Source: Nitrospirota bacterium
GTDB taxonomy: Bacteria > Nitrospirota > Thermodesulfovibrionia > Thermodesulfovibrionales > JdFR-85
DNA length: 9,155 bases
NCBI GenBank assembly: GCA_013151785.1
Contig: JAADHP010000126.1
Coordinates: 1 to 9,155, forward strand
Reading direction: 5' to 3'
Shown here piece after piece: positions 1 through 6,438 of this stretch (positions are counted from its first letter, which is position 1; the number at the start of each line of letters is the position of its first letter). The translations under genes were made by a program, and so were the position numbers. The notes below the pieces were generated by a model. It had not been told where the DNA came from. It searched no databases and saw only the letters and a program-made list of their open reading frames with translations.

Positions 1-2
1 AG

Positions 3-764
3 TTCTTTTCCCATTCTCCGCGGACTTGGTCGGTCAGGACAATAAAAGATGAGGAAGTAGAGAGATTCCGGCAATTAAAAAGGCTCTACAGGCTTGAACA
101 TATCTTTATTCATAGTTCATATCTTATAAATCTCTGCTCACCAGATGAAGAGATCTGCAGAAGATCAATCGAAATGATGTTATTTGAACTCAGGGTAGCA
201 GACCTCCTTGGTGTTGAGTATGTGGTTATCCATCCTGGAAGGGCTGCTGGTCAATCTTTTAGCGAGGCTATGAAAAAGATTAAAGGCTCTTTAAGGATAG
301 TAAGTGATAGATGGAAGGGCAGGGCGGGAATTCTGCTTGAAAATACCGCTGGCCAGAAGGGTGATCTTTCATCCACCTTTATGGGTATTGCAGAGATTGC
401 CACGGGATTTTCAGATGGTTTTATAAAGGGTATCTGTTTTGATACTGCCCATGCATACCAGGCAGGGTATGATATAACCACCCGGGAAGGACTTGCTGCA
501 CTACAATCAGAGTTTCGAAGATACCTGCCAGGGTATCCGATCAGGCTGATTCATCTTAATGATTCCAGGGCACCCTTTCGCTCAGGACTTGACAGACATG
601 AACACATTGGTAGGGGATCAATCGGCAGAGATGGTTTCAGGGTGTTCCTTTCCTATCCTTTTTTTAAAGATATCCCCCTGATACTGGAGACACCAAAGAA
701 GACCGAGGATGATGATAAAAGAAATCTTTCTGTTGTAAAGAGACTACTTGGCAAGATTGACTAA
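3..764 (+). CDS. nfo: Endonuclease IV (AP endonuclease family 2), 5'-truncated by window edge
   Basis: Base-excision-repair enzyme that cleaves the phosphodiester bond 5' of abasic sites, using a trinuclear zinc centre in a TIM barrel. The frame is open from base 3 and encodes 253 residues to a TAA. All nine family metal ligands are visible, numbering from the first residue in the window: His37 (HSSYLINL), His77 (HPG), Glu113 (ENTAGQ), Asp147 and His150 (CFDTAHAYQAGYD), His184 (IHLND), Asp197 and His199 (LDRHEH) and Glu229 (ILET). Each sits 32 residues below its E. coli Nfo counterpart, so about 32 N-terminal residues lie upstream of the window. An internal ATG at 174 is not the start, because clear family sequence precedes it. 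The TAA stop overlaps the pth stop codon (shared CTAA, 761-764). The gene looks intact and functional apart from the window cut. Confidence 0.96.
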   Translation, partial: FFSHSPRTWSVRTIKDEEVERFRQLKRLYRLEHIFIHSSYLINLCSPDEEICRRSIEMMLFELRVADLLGVEYVVIHPGRAAGQSFSEAMKKIKGSLRIVSDRWKGRAGILLENTAGQKGDLSSTFMGIAEIATGFSDGFIKGICFDTAHAYQAGYDITTREGLAALQSEFRRYLPGYPIRLIHLNDSRAPFRSGLDRHEHIGRGSIGRDGFRVFLSYPFFKDIPLILETPKKTEDDDKRNLSVVKRLLGKID

Positions 765-1330
765 GGGATATTATCTCGTCTGTTAAATACGGTCATGGCC
801 TCCTGCAGGCCTGCAGAGACGATTGTCATGGCAGCCTCAACAGCCCTTTTGATAGAATTATTTATAATTTCCATTTCCTCTGCAGGGATCTTTTCAAGTA
901 CATATCTTTCCAGAGGTATGTTTGCAGGTCTTCCAATGCCGATTTTGACTCTTATAAACTCACTGGAATCAAGACATTCTATTATTGATTTTATTCCCTT
1001 GTGACCACCTGATGAGCCTCCTTTTTTTATCTTGATCTTACCCGGCAGGAGGTCTAAATCGTCATGGATTACAATAAGATTTTCAGGGGTGATCTTTTTT
1101 TTCTTTAAAACCTGAGCCACGGCTATCCCGCTCAGGTTCATATAGGTAAGGGGTTTAAGGAGTATTACCGGGTTGTCTTGAATCATGCCCTCAACTATTG
1201 AATATTGTTCCTCCGAAGCAAAGGAGAGATGTAGTTTTGTGGCCAGTATATCTAAAGCCCGAAACCCAACATTGTGTCTGGTGTTTTTATACTTCTTCCC
1301 GGGATTCCCAAGACCTGCAATTATCCACAA
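761..1330 (-). CDS. pth: Peptidyl-tRNA hydrolase
   Basis: Cytoplasmic esterase that releases tRNA from peptidyl-tRNAs dropped by stalled ribosomes. The 189-aa length is usual for bacterial Pth. The N-terminus AGLGNPG..Y..TRHNVGF carries Asn9 and catalytic His19. Asn65 (YMNLSG), Asp90 (HDDLDL) and His110 (SGGHKG) match E. coli Asn68, Asp93 and His113. The residue after that His is Lys111 where E. coli has Asn114, a conservative family variation. The start is TTG at 1328-1330: an in-frame TAG lies immediately upstream, no ATG or GTG is available, and the conserved MxIIAGLGNPG start follows directly. It is the last gene of a prs-rplY-pth unit, 77 bp downstream of rplY, and its stop overlaps that of the convergent nfo. 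I see no terminator between the two. Confidence 0.97.
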   Translation of the reverse strand: MWIIAGLGNPGKKYKNTRHNVGFRALDILATKLHLSFASEEQYSIVEGMIQDNPVILLKPLTYMNLSGIAVAQVLKKKKITPENLIVIHDDLDLLPGKIKIKKGGSSGGHKGIKSIIECLDSSEFIRVKIGIGRPANIPLERYVLEKIPAEEMEIINNSIKRAVEAAMTIVSAGLQEAMTVFNRRDNIP

Positions 1331-1345
1331 CTATGTTGTACTCCT
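1327..1345 (-). promoter_or_regulatory. pth ribosome-binding site with small hairpin over the TTG start
   Basis: On the minus strand AGGAG (1341-1345) precedes the TTG start by 10 nt, which is long. The intervening bases contain a 5-bp inverted repeat with a 3-nt loop, ACAAC-ATA-GTTGT (1327-1339), whose 3' arm includes the start codon. Folding could shorten the effective spacing or mask the start. The inverted repeat is seen; the effect on translation is inferred. Confidence 0.4.
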
Positions 1346-1407
1346 GTAAAGATAAAGATTACCGTTACGAAAACCGCCAGAATGTTCCGAGCTTTTGTCA
1401 GACAGCT

Positions 1408-2061
1408 TCACTCTTGTTCGGTTTCCTGTTCTTCCTTTTTGCCCTTTTTCATCACCTCTGGTTCTGCCATCTCTTCTTCTGCTACCTCTTCGGCAACTTC
1501 TTCTTCAGTTGGAGTTGTTACAGTAGCTATCACCTCTTCCGGATCCTCGGTGATCCTGACACCCTCTGGCATCTGAAGATCACTGACATGGATTGACTCA
1601 CCTGCCCGTAATTCTGTAACGTCCACTTCCAGATGCGGAGGGATTGCGTCGGGAAGACACTCTATTTCCAGTTCCGTTAATACTTGCTGGAGTACACCAC
1701 CCTCTTTCTTGACACCTACAGGTTCACCCTTCAGGACTATGGAGATGGTGACCCTTACCTTTTCCTTGAGAGAGACCTCATAAAAATCTGTATGCAATAA
1801 TTGTCCTTTTACAGGGTCAACCTGATAGTCCTTCAGTAGAGCCAGTCTGGAGGATCCATCATTGAACTGGAGGTTTATCATCACCTGTTCGCCCATGGTG
1901 CTGTTTATAAATTTTACTATCTCTTCTTTCCTTAGTTTGATCGGGGTAGACTTTCCTGCCCGATATAATATAGCAGGTATAAAACCCGCCCTTCTCAGTG
2001 AACGGGCTGAACCCTTTCCGAACTCTGTTCGCGGTTCACAATTGATTATATATCTTTCCAT
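1408..2061 (-). CDS. rplY: 50S ribosomal protein L25 / general stress protein Ctc (TL5-type, two-domain)
   Basis: 5S rRNA-binding protein of the large subunit. The 217-aa product has the L25 beta-barrel at about residues 1-92 (GKGSARSLRRAGFIPAILY; DYQVDPVKGQLLHTDFYEV). The TL5/CTC C-terminal beta domain follows at about 93-183 (LKGEPVGVKKEGGVLQQ...IECLPDAIP...L). The last ~33 residues are a low-complexity Glu-rich tail with a short basic break (KKGKK), a common extension of long L25 proteins. E. coli L25 has only the first domain (94 aa). The ATG at 2059-2061 has a strong Shine-Dalgarno AGGAGG (2067-2072, 5-nt spacer) inside the 15-nt gap after prs, so it is cotranscribed with prs. prs-ctc-pth is a widely conserved order. 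Confidence 0.96.
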   Translation of the reverse strand: MERYIINCEPRTEFGKGSARSLRRAGFIPAILYRAGKSTPIKLRKEEIVKFINSTMGEQVMINLQFNDGSSRLALLKDYQVDPVKGQLLHTDFYEVSLKEKVRVTISIVLKGEPVGVKKEGGVLQQVLTELEIECLPDAIPPHLEVDVTELRAGESIHVSDLQMPEGVRITEDPEEVIATVTTPTEEEVAEEVAEEEMAEPEVMKKGKKEEQETEQE

Positions 2062-2076
2062 ACTATCCTCCTCGAA

Positions 2077-3021
2077 TCAGACGAATAATGAACTTATAGA
2101 AGTTTCTTCATGAATTCTCTTGATTGCCTCTGCAAAAAGACCGGCAATACTTAGAACTGTTAGTTTACTACATTTGGCCTGTTTGCTGTCAAGAGGAATG
2201 GTGTTTGTTACAATGACCTCCTTTAATGGGGAGACATTTATCCGGTCAACTGCAGGTCCTGAAAGGACAGCATGGGTGCAGGCAGCGGATACCGCTTCTG
2301 CCCCCCTCTCGATAAGTACCTCAGCAGCCTGCACAGTGGTGCCTGCCGTGTCTATCATATCATCAAGTATGAGAGTGGCCTTTCCCTTTACATCTCCAAT
2401 TACGTTCATAACCTGTGAGACATTTGCCTTTTCGCGCCTCTTGTCAATAATTGCCAGAGAGCAGCCCAGTCTTTTGGCAAAGGCCCTTGCCCTTTCCACA
2501 CCTCCTGCATCAGGCGATACAATCACCAGATTACCATTGGGGTAGTTTTCATTTATATAATCCAGCAACACTGGCATGGCGTAGAGGTGATCAACAGGTA
2601 TATCAAAGAAGCCCTGGATCTGTCCTGCATGCAGATCCATGGTGAGTACCCTGTGTGTGCCTGCTGTTTCGATCAGATCAGCCACAAGCTTTGAGGAGAT
2701 GGGAACCCTGGGCTGTACCTTCCTGTCCTGTCTGCCATACCCGTAGTAGGGGATCACGGCTGTAATCCTTCTTGCAGATGCCCTTCTCAGGGCGTCTATT
2801 ATAAGTAAAAGTTCCATGATGTTTTCATTTACAGGGGTGCAGGTGGGTTGAATAACAAAGGCATCTGCTCCTCTCACATTCTCATTGATCTGAACCATGA
2901 TCTCGCCATCACTGAAGCGAGTGACCGTTGTATCTGCTAAGGGTTCTCCAAGATGCTTTGATATCTCCTCGGCCAGTGTGCGATTTGCATTGCCTGTGAG
3001 AAGTTTGATTCCTTCTGGCAT
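2077..3021 (-). CDS. prs: Ribose-phosphate pyrophosphokinase (PRPP synthetase, class I)
   Basis: Makes 5-phosphoribosyl 1-pyrophosphate from ribose 5-phosphate and ATP, feeding purine, pyrimidine, NAD, histidine and tryptophan synthesis. The 314-aa length is standard. Visible motifs are the substrate-proximal FSDGE (36-40), the ATP-site block YGYGRQDRK (93-101), the signature MDLHAGQIQGFFDIPVDHL with metal-binding His131 (128-146), the catalytic flexible-loop DKRR (193-196) and the PRPP-binding loop LDDMIDTAGTT (219-229). The ATG at 3019-3021 is preceded by AGGAG with a 6-nt spacer. It is first in the prs-rplY-pth unit. About 100 nt upstream of its start lies a strongly structured element (3119-3273) that could be part of its leader. 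No ispE or tRNA-Gln precedes it, although these are frequent neighbours of prs in other bacteria. Confidence 0.98.
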   Translation of the reverse strand: MPEGIKLLTGNANRTLAEEISKHLGEPLADTTVTRFSDGEIMVQINENVRGADAFVIQPTCTPVNENIMELLLIIDALRRASARRITAVIPYYGYGRQDRKVQPRVPISSKLVADLIETAGTHRVLTMDLHAGQIQGFFDIPVDHLYAMPVLLDYINENYPNGNLVIVSPDAGGVERARAFAKRLGCSLAIIDKRREKANVSQVMNVIGDVKGKATLILDDMIDTAGTTVQAAEVLIERGAEAVSAACTHAVLSGPAVDRINVSPLKEVIVTNTIPLDSKQAKCSKLTVLSIAGLFAEAIKRIHEETSISSLFV

Positions 3022-3118
3022 CTCTTTCTCCTTTCACTTGTAGAGGTTAAGATTGAGAATTTTTCTGCGAATACAGTATATTATTTAAACTCAAACTGAG
3101 CTATTCTTGCTGAAACCC

Positions 3119-3273
3119 ACAGGTGAAGCTGGTTCAGAACTACATTAATACGATGAGGTTTTTAATCAATACAGTTCGCTACCCTCATTCACCAAAAAGG
3201 TGATAGCTGTTAAAGGTTGTTGTAACCTTACTGTCGGTATCGCTACATGTAGTTCTTCACCACCTCCACCTGT
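3119..3273 (-). ncRNA. Candidate structured RNA or prs leader element closed by a 27-bp imperfect inverted repeat
   Basis: Bases 3119-3145 and 3247-3273 are inverted repeats matching at 23 of 27 positions without gaps; the outer ACAGGTG and inner AGAACTACAT arms are perfect. Read as minus-strand RNA, the four non-matches become one G-U wobble, one G-G and a tandem G-A/A-G pair. On the plus strand they would be A-C, C-C and U-C/C-U. Inside, further minus-strand stems nest: CGAU/AUCG (3239-3242 with 3151-3154), ACAGU/ACUGU (3230-3234 with 3171-3175), a hairpin AAGGUU-ACAAC-AACCUU (3213-3229), GCUA/UAGC (3204-3207 with 3178-3181), and UCACC-UUUUU-GGUGA (3189-3203). GAGG (3183-3186) can also pair with CCUC (3155-3158) as a pseudoknot. 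I do not recognise a known riboswitch or RNA family. A small mobile palindrome (MITE-like) is the main alternative. The strand is inferred. Confidence 0.4.
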
Positions 3274-3413
3274 CTTTATATTATTCACAAATCAATCACT
3301 TCAGATTAAATTTAAATCAAAAGAGAATTCCTTTATTAGATGAATTTATGCTACAGAAATTAATGTTTATATCGAAAATGAAACATATTATTTTAACTTT
3401 AAAAGTGAGATTC

Positions 3414-3443
3414 TTGCAATCTTTTTTTTCCATGGATTAATAT
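3414..3443 (+). promoter_or_regulatory. Candidate sigma-70 promoter for the wbpA-bioW-lipid kinase-copZ unit
   Basis: TTGCAA (3414-3419) and TAATAT (3438-3443) are separated by 18 bp in a strongly AT-rich region, predicting a start near 3450, about 40 nt before the wbpA ATG. The match is only moderate, and AT-rich DNA gives such matches by chance. The -35 hexamer overlaps a weak hairpin plus T-run (3408-3429), so the two readings compete. Confidence 0.35.
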
Positions 3444-3489
3444 AGTTGTTATTAAAGAATTAGGAAATAATCAAAGAAAGGTGGGAATC

Positions 3490-4800
3490 ATGAAGAGTTT
3501 ACTCAAGAAGATAAGAACAAAGTCTGCAATAGTTGGGGTAATAGGTCTGGGGTATGTGGGTTTGCCCCTTGTAAGGGAATTTGGGCGCTCTGGGTTCAGC
3601 GTGATGGGGTTTGACCTGGACGAGAAAAAAACAGATCTCTTGAACAGGGGGAGGTCCTATATAAAACACATACCTGCAAGGGACATAATGACATTAGTTA
3701 AGAACAAGCAGTTTGAGGCCACCTCAGACTTCAGCAGGCTGGCAGAAGTGGATTGTATCATTATATGTGTGCCCACTCCACTTGATGAGCACAGGGAACC
3801 AGACCTCTCATATGTGTTAAATACCACTCGAACTGTGGCTGAATATCTGAGGAAGGGACAGCTTGTGGTTCTTGAGTCAACCACATACCCCGGGACAACC
3901 GATGAGGAGATGAGGCCCATACTGGAGGCAACAGGACTGAGGGCTGGCAGGGATTTCTTCCTTGCCTACTCTCCCGAGAGAGAGGATCCAAATAATAAAC
4001 ACTACAGTACCCGAACGATTCCCAAGGTAGTGGGTGGTTATACAAAAAGCTGTCTTGCTCTTGCAAATGCACTTTATAGTCAGATTATCGAAAAAACTGT
4101 TCCTGTTTCTTCAACAAAGATTGCCGAGGCAACGAAACTCCTTGAGAACATATACAGGGCAGTCAATATAGCCCTTGTAAATGAGATGAAGGTACTTTTT
4201 GACAGGATGGGGATAGACGTATGGGAGGTAATAGAGGCTGCAAAGACAAAGCCCTTTGGTTTTCAGGCCTTTTATCCTGGCCCCGGGCTCGGGGGGCACT
4301 GTATTCCAATTGACCCCTTTTATCTCACATGGAAGGCAAGGGAGTATGATTTAAATACCCGTTTTATAGAACTGGCTGGTGAGATAAACACCTCGATGCC
4401 ATATTTTGTGGTACAGAAGATATCAGAGGCATTAAACAGTCATGGAAAGAGTATCAAGGGTGCCAGGATTTTAATCCTGGGACTTTCCTATAAGAAGGAT
4501 ATCGATGATGTAAGAGAATCACCCTCTCTAAAGCTGATCGAGTTGCTCAAAGCAAAGGGTGCCAGGGTGGACTACAATGACCCCTATGTGCCAAGGACTC
4601 ACAAGATGAGGCGTTACGACTTCAAGATGCGTTCTGTTAGGCTGACAGCTGAGAATCTTAAAAAATATGACTGTGTGGTTATATCAACAGACCACTCTGA
4701 TTATGATTATAAGTTTATTGTTGATAACTCATCTCTCATAGTTGACACACGTAATGCAACTAAAGGAATCAAGGGTAAAGCGAGGATAGTCAAGGCATAG
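3490..4800 (+). CDS. wbpA: Nucleotide-sugar 6-dehydrogenase, UDP-N-acetylglucosamine dehydrogenase type (WbpA-like)
   Basis: NAD-dependent four-electron oxidation of a UDP-hexosamine C6 alcohol to the uronic acid, supplying precursors for O-antigen or capsule. With the ATG at 3490 the protein is 436 aa. An in-frame GTG at 3481 falls inside the Shine-Dalgarno AGGTGG (3479-3484), so the ATG, 5 nt downstream, is preferred. Rossmann NAD motif GLGYVG lies at 19-24; SPER at 161-164; the central-domain helix KLLENIYRAVNIALVNEM at about 216-233, with conserved Lys216 and Asn220; the catalytic block PGPGLGGHCIPIDPFYL has nucleophile Cys271. The C-terminal UDP-binding domain shows LGLSYKKDIDDVRESPS and DYNDPYVP. 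This phrasing fits the WbpA branch better than Ugd or WecC, but the exact hexosamine cannot be fixed from sequence. No glycosyltransferases or other sugar genes lie beside it. First gene of a tight plus-strand run. Confidence 0.88.
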   Translation: MKSLLKKIRTKSAIVGVIGLGYVGLPLVREFGRSGFSVMGFDLDEKKTDLLNRGRSYIKHIPARDIMTLVKNKQFEATSDFSRLAEVDCIIICVPTPLDEHREPDLSYVLNTTRTVAEYLRKGQLVVLESTTYPGTTDEEMRPILEATGLRAGRDFFLAYSPEREDPNNKHYSTRTIPKVVGGYTKSCLALANALYSQIIEKTVPVSSTKIAEATKLLENIYRAVNIALVNEMKVLFDRMGIDVWEVIEAAKTKPFGFQAFYPGPGLGGHCIPIDPFYLTWKAREYDLNTRFIELAGEINTSMPYFVVQKISEALNSHGKSIKGARILILGLSYKKDIDDVRESPSLKLIELLKAKGARVDYNDPYVPRTHKMRRYDFKMRSVRLTAENLKKYDCVVISTDHSDYDYKFIVDNSSLIVDTRNATKGIKGKARIVKA

Positions 4801-4808
4801 TAGTTACC

Positions 4809-5597
4809 ATGTGGAGTGTAAGAATGAGGGCAAGCAGAGAGGATGTGCATATCTCGGGCGCTGAGGGTATTTTTGAAAAGTCAAGGATTGATAATGTGGT
4901 CAGAGCTTATATTGAACGTGCCTACAGCCACAGCCGTGGCATGCCCGACAGGGTGGTTATAACTATAGAAGAACTGAAAGAATCCCCTCTTTTTTTGAAG
5001 TCCTTGCCAGTGTATACTGTAGATACAAAGACAAAAGAGGCGGCGTGGAATTTTATAAAGAGCTTTCTCTTTAGTGTGGGAGTATCCATGAGGGCATTTG
5101 AGAATGCCCTCATGGTGGTACAATCAGACATCGTCATGCGTGGTGCCTCTATAATGACCTTCAAGACAGGTAGAAGATGTGAGCCTGACACTGCAAGGGG
5201 CATCAGGGCAACGCGTCTTGGAATAACCCCACAGGCAGAAGAGATATTGTTCAACGCAATTGATTCGTACAAGCTGAACAGAACTGTAGTATCAGAGGCC
5301 ATTGTACTTGCCACTAAGGTGGCTGCCTTTAAGGATGTAATAGCTGAACTCTGTGTGTCTGACGACCCTGATTACACTACCGGCTATGTTTCATCAAAAA
5401 GGTCAGGATATCTCAGGGTGCCTAATATCAAAGAAGAGGGAGATAGAAAGGGCGGAAGGGTTATTTTTGTTTCCGAGGATGTTGATATAAATGGACTGAT
5501 TCGTTATCTTGAAAACACACCTGTGGTGATAGATTCCATAGGTGAATTTAAGGGCATTGTCTCTCCTGATGAAGCCATCCCTGGTCTTAATAATTAA
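4809..5597 (+). CDS. bioW: 6-carboxyhexanoate-CoA ligase (pimeloyl-CoA synthetase)
   Basis: Activates free pimelate with ATP and CoA to pimeloyl-CoA, the entry to biotin ring assembly by BioF, BioA, BioD and BioB. The 262-aa length agrees with the family (about 250-260). Diagnostic stretches are the N-terminal SVRMRAS...HISGAE (3-19), SHSRGMPD (40-47), the central GIRATRLG (131-138), and the strongly conserved AELCVSDDPDYTTGYV (179-194) followed by SGYLRVPNIKEEG and GGRVIFV (215-221). Start at ATG 4809, 8 nt after the wbpA stop. Upstream bases give only a weak Shine-Dalgarno, so translation may be coupled. Its last 29 bp overlap the start of the lipid kinase. No other bio gene is nearby, unlike Bacillus, where bioW heads the operon. 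A perfect 13-bp inverted repeat lies inside the coding region (5086-5115). Confidence 0.95.
   Translation: MWSVRMRASREDVHISGAEGIFEKSRIDNVVRAYIERAYSHSRGMPDRVVITIEELKESPLFLKSLPVYTVDTKTKEAAWNFIKSFLFSVGVSMRAFENALMVVQSDIVMRGASIMTFKTGRRCEPDTARGIRATRLGITPQAEEILFNAIDSYKLNRTVVSEAIVLATKVAAFKDVIAELCVSDDPDYTTGYVSSKRSGYLRVPNIKEEGDRKGGRVIFVSEDVDINGLIRYLENTPVVIDSIGEFKGIVSPDEAIPGLNN
5086..5115 (+). repeat. Perfect 13-bp inverted repeat with 4-nt loop inside bioW
   Basis: CCATGAGGGCATT (5086-5098) and AATGCCCTCATGG (5103-5115) are exact reverse complements around TGAG. It encodes residues SMRAFENALMV of BioW (about 93-103), in a part of the protein that aligns in length with the family, so it is not an obvious insertion. 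No T-run follows on either side, so it is not a standard intrinsic terminator. Confidence 0.9.
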
Positions 5598-6426
5598 CCC
5601 CGTAGCAGGTTCCTTCGATAGAGCTGCCTTTAAAGAGGCCTGTAGTATGTTACGGGAGCATTTTGTTTTGAAAGAGTTTTATACAAACAAAAGAGGTGAT
5701 GCTGAGGAGATGGCAAGGAGAATAATCCCTGAGAAGCCTTCTGTTATTGCAGTGGTGGGTGGTGATGGAAGTTTTAATGAGGTGGTAAATGCCACGGCCT
5801 ACTCGGGTATCCCCCTGTCTTTTATACCTGCTGGAACGAGTAATGTCCTTGCAAAGGAATTCTCGCTGCCTGAGAATATCGTGGAGGCTTCAAGAAGGAT
5901 TATAACAGGCCAGCCAAGAGAGTTTCATCTTGGTTATATCAATAACAGATACTTTGTCCTGATGGCAGGTGTGGGTTTTGATGGTGCAAGTGTTTACCAT
6001 CTTAACAAAAAACTTAAAAGATTGATTGGAAAGGCTGCCTATGTGTGGAGTGGTCTTATGGTATTTGGTCGTTACAAGACCGAGAAATTGAAAATAAGGG
6101 TGGATAACAGGGAATACGAAGGAACGGATGTGATTGTCTGTAATGCAAGCAAATACGCAGGTGGCTTTAGCGTGTGTCCAGATGCGGACATGACAAAACC
6201 TGCACTGGATATTTTTATTCTTCATGGTAAAGGCAGGATGGATCTGCTGAAGGTTTTTCTTGGAATTGTAAGGGGAATTCCGTTAAAATTAAATAATGTC
6301 ACCTTTGTTGAAGGCAGGAATGTTCATATCAGTGGCAACGCCCATGTGCAGGTCGATGGAGACTACTTTGGAAGAACACCTGTTGATATAACAGTAAGGG
6401 AGAGGGCCTTGAATTTAATAATATAA
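5569..6426 (+). CDS. Diacylglycerol kinase / YegS-DgkB-family lipid kinase
   Basis: Predicted ATP-dependent kinase of diacylglycerol or a related lipid, acting at the inner face of the membrane although it has no membrane segment itself. With the ATG at 5569 it is 285 aa and starts directly with the family opening LVLIINPVAG (5-14). The nucleotide-binding signature VVGGDGSFNEVVNA (62-75) and GTSNVLAKEFSLP (89-101) are intact. MAGVGFDGA (132-140) follows, with YAGGF..CPDADMTKPALDIFIL (196-218) and VQVDGDYFG (260-268), which carries the acidic residues of the C-terminal domain. A GTG at 5542 would add nine residues with no family similarity and no ribosome-binding site, so I reject it. The start overlaps bioW by 29 bp, and only AAGGG 14 nt upstream resembles a Shine-Dalgarno, suggesting translational coupling. 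The lipid substrate cannot be told from sequence. Confidence 0.92.
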   Translation: MKPSLVLIINPVAGSFDRAAFKEACSMLREHFVLKEFYTNKRGDAEEMARRIIPEKPSVIAVVGGDGSFNEVVNATAYSGIPLSFIPAGTSNVLAKEFSLPENIVEASRRIITGQPREFHLGYINNRYFVLMAGVGFDGASVYHLNKKLKRLIGKAAYVWSGLMVFGRYKTEKLKIRVDNREYEGTDVIVCNASKYAGGFSVCPDADMTKPALDIFILHGKGRMDLLKVFLGIVRGIPLKLNNVTFVEGRNVHISGNAHVQVDGDYFGRTPVDITVRERALNLII

Positions 6427-6438
6427 GAGGAGGATACC

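Larger units (their letters stand above)
3022..3480. other. Divergent intergenic region between prs and wbpA
   Basis: This 459-bp gene-free stretch separates the two divergent transcription units. From left to right it holds: the prs Shine-Dalgarno and an AT-rich spacer with a possible minus-strand -10 (TATACT, 3075-3080) lacking a convincing -35; a structured element at 3119-3273; a very AT-rich tract (about 3274-3480); a weak hairpin with T8 run (AGATT-CTTGC-AATCT then Ts, 3408-3429); a candidate plus-strand promoter; and the wbpA ribosome-binding site. No open frame here resembles a gene. I looked for tRNA cloverleafs on both strands and found none. Confidence 0.7.

Noticed and set aside
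795..1004. Open frame on the plus strand opposite pth
   Set aside because: It lies antisense to a clearly conserved gene, has no ribosome-binding site and its peptide resembles no family.
1198..1596. Plus-strand frames across the pth start and the rplY end, rich in Phe, Cys and Ser
   Set aside because: The composition is the antisense image of the Glu-rich L25 tail; no start signals.
2120..2545. 141-codon plus-strand frame opposite prs
   Set aside because: Fully antisense to prs, which has all catalytic motifs; no independent coding evidence.
3100..3280. Possible tRNA (tRNA-Gln often precedes prs) on either strand
   Set aside because: No acceptor stem, D-arm, anticodon arm and GTTCRA T-loop in register could be assembled; GTTCG at 3174-3178 lacks a flanking T stem.
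3077..3285. 9-bp direct repeat TATATTATT as a target-site duplication
   Set aside because: The left copy is over 30 bp from the inverted-repeat end and the motif is AT-only, so chance is likely.
4922..5314. Minus-strand frames opposite bioW
   Set aside because: Mirror of a recognised gene, without ribosome-binding sites or recognisable domains.
5542..5568. Upstream GTG as the lipid kinase start
   Set aside because: It adds nine residues before the family's usual N-terminus, lacks a ribosome-binding site and lengthens the overlap with bioW.
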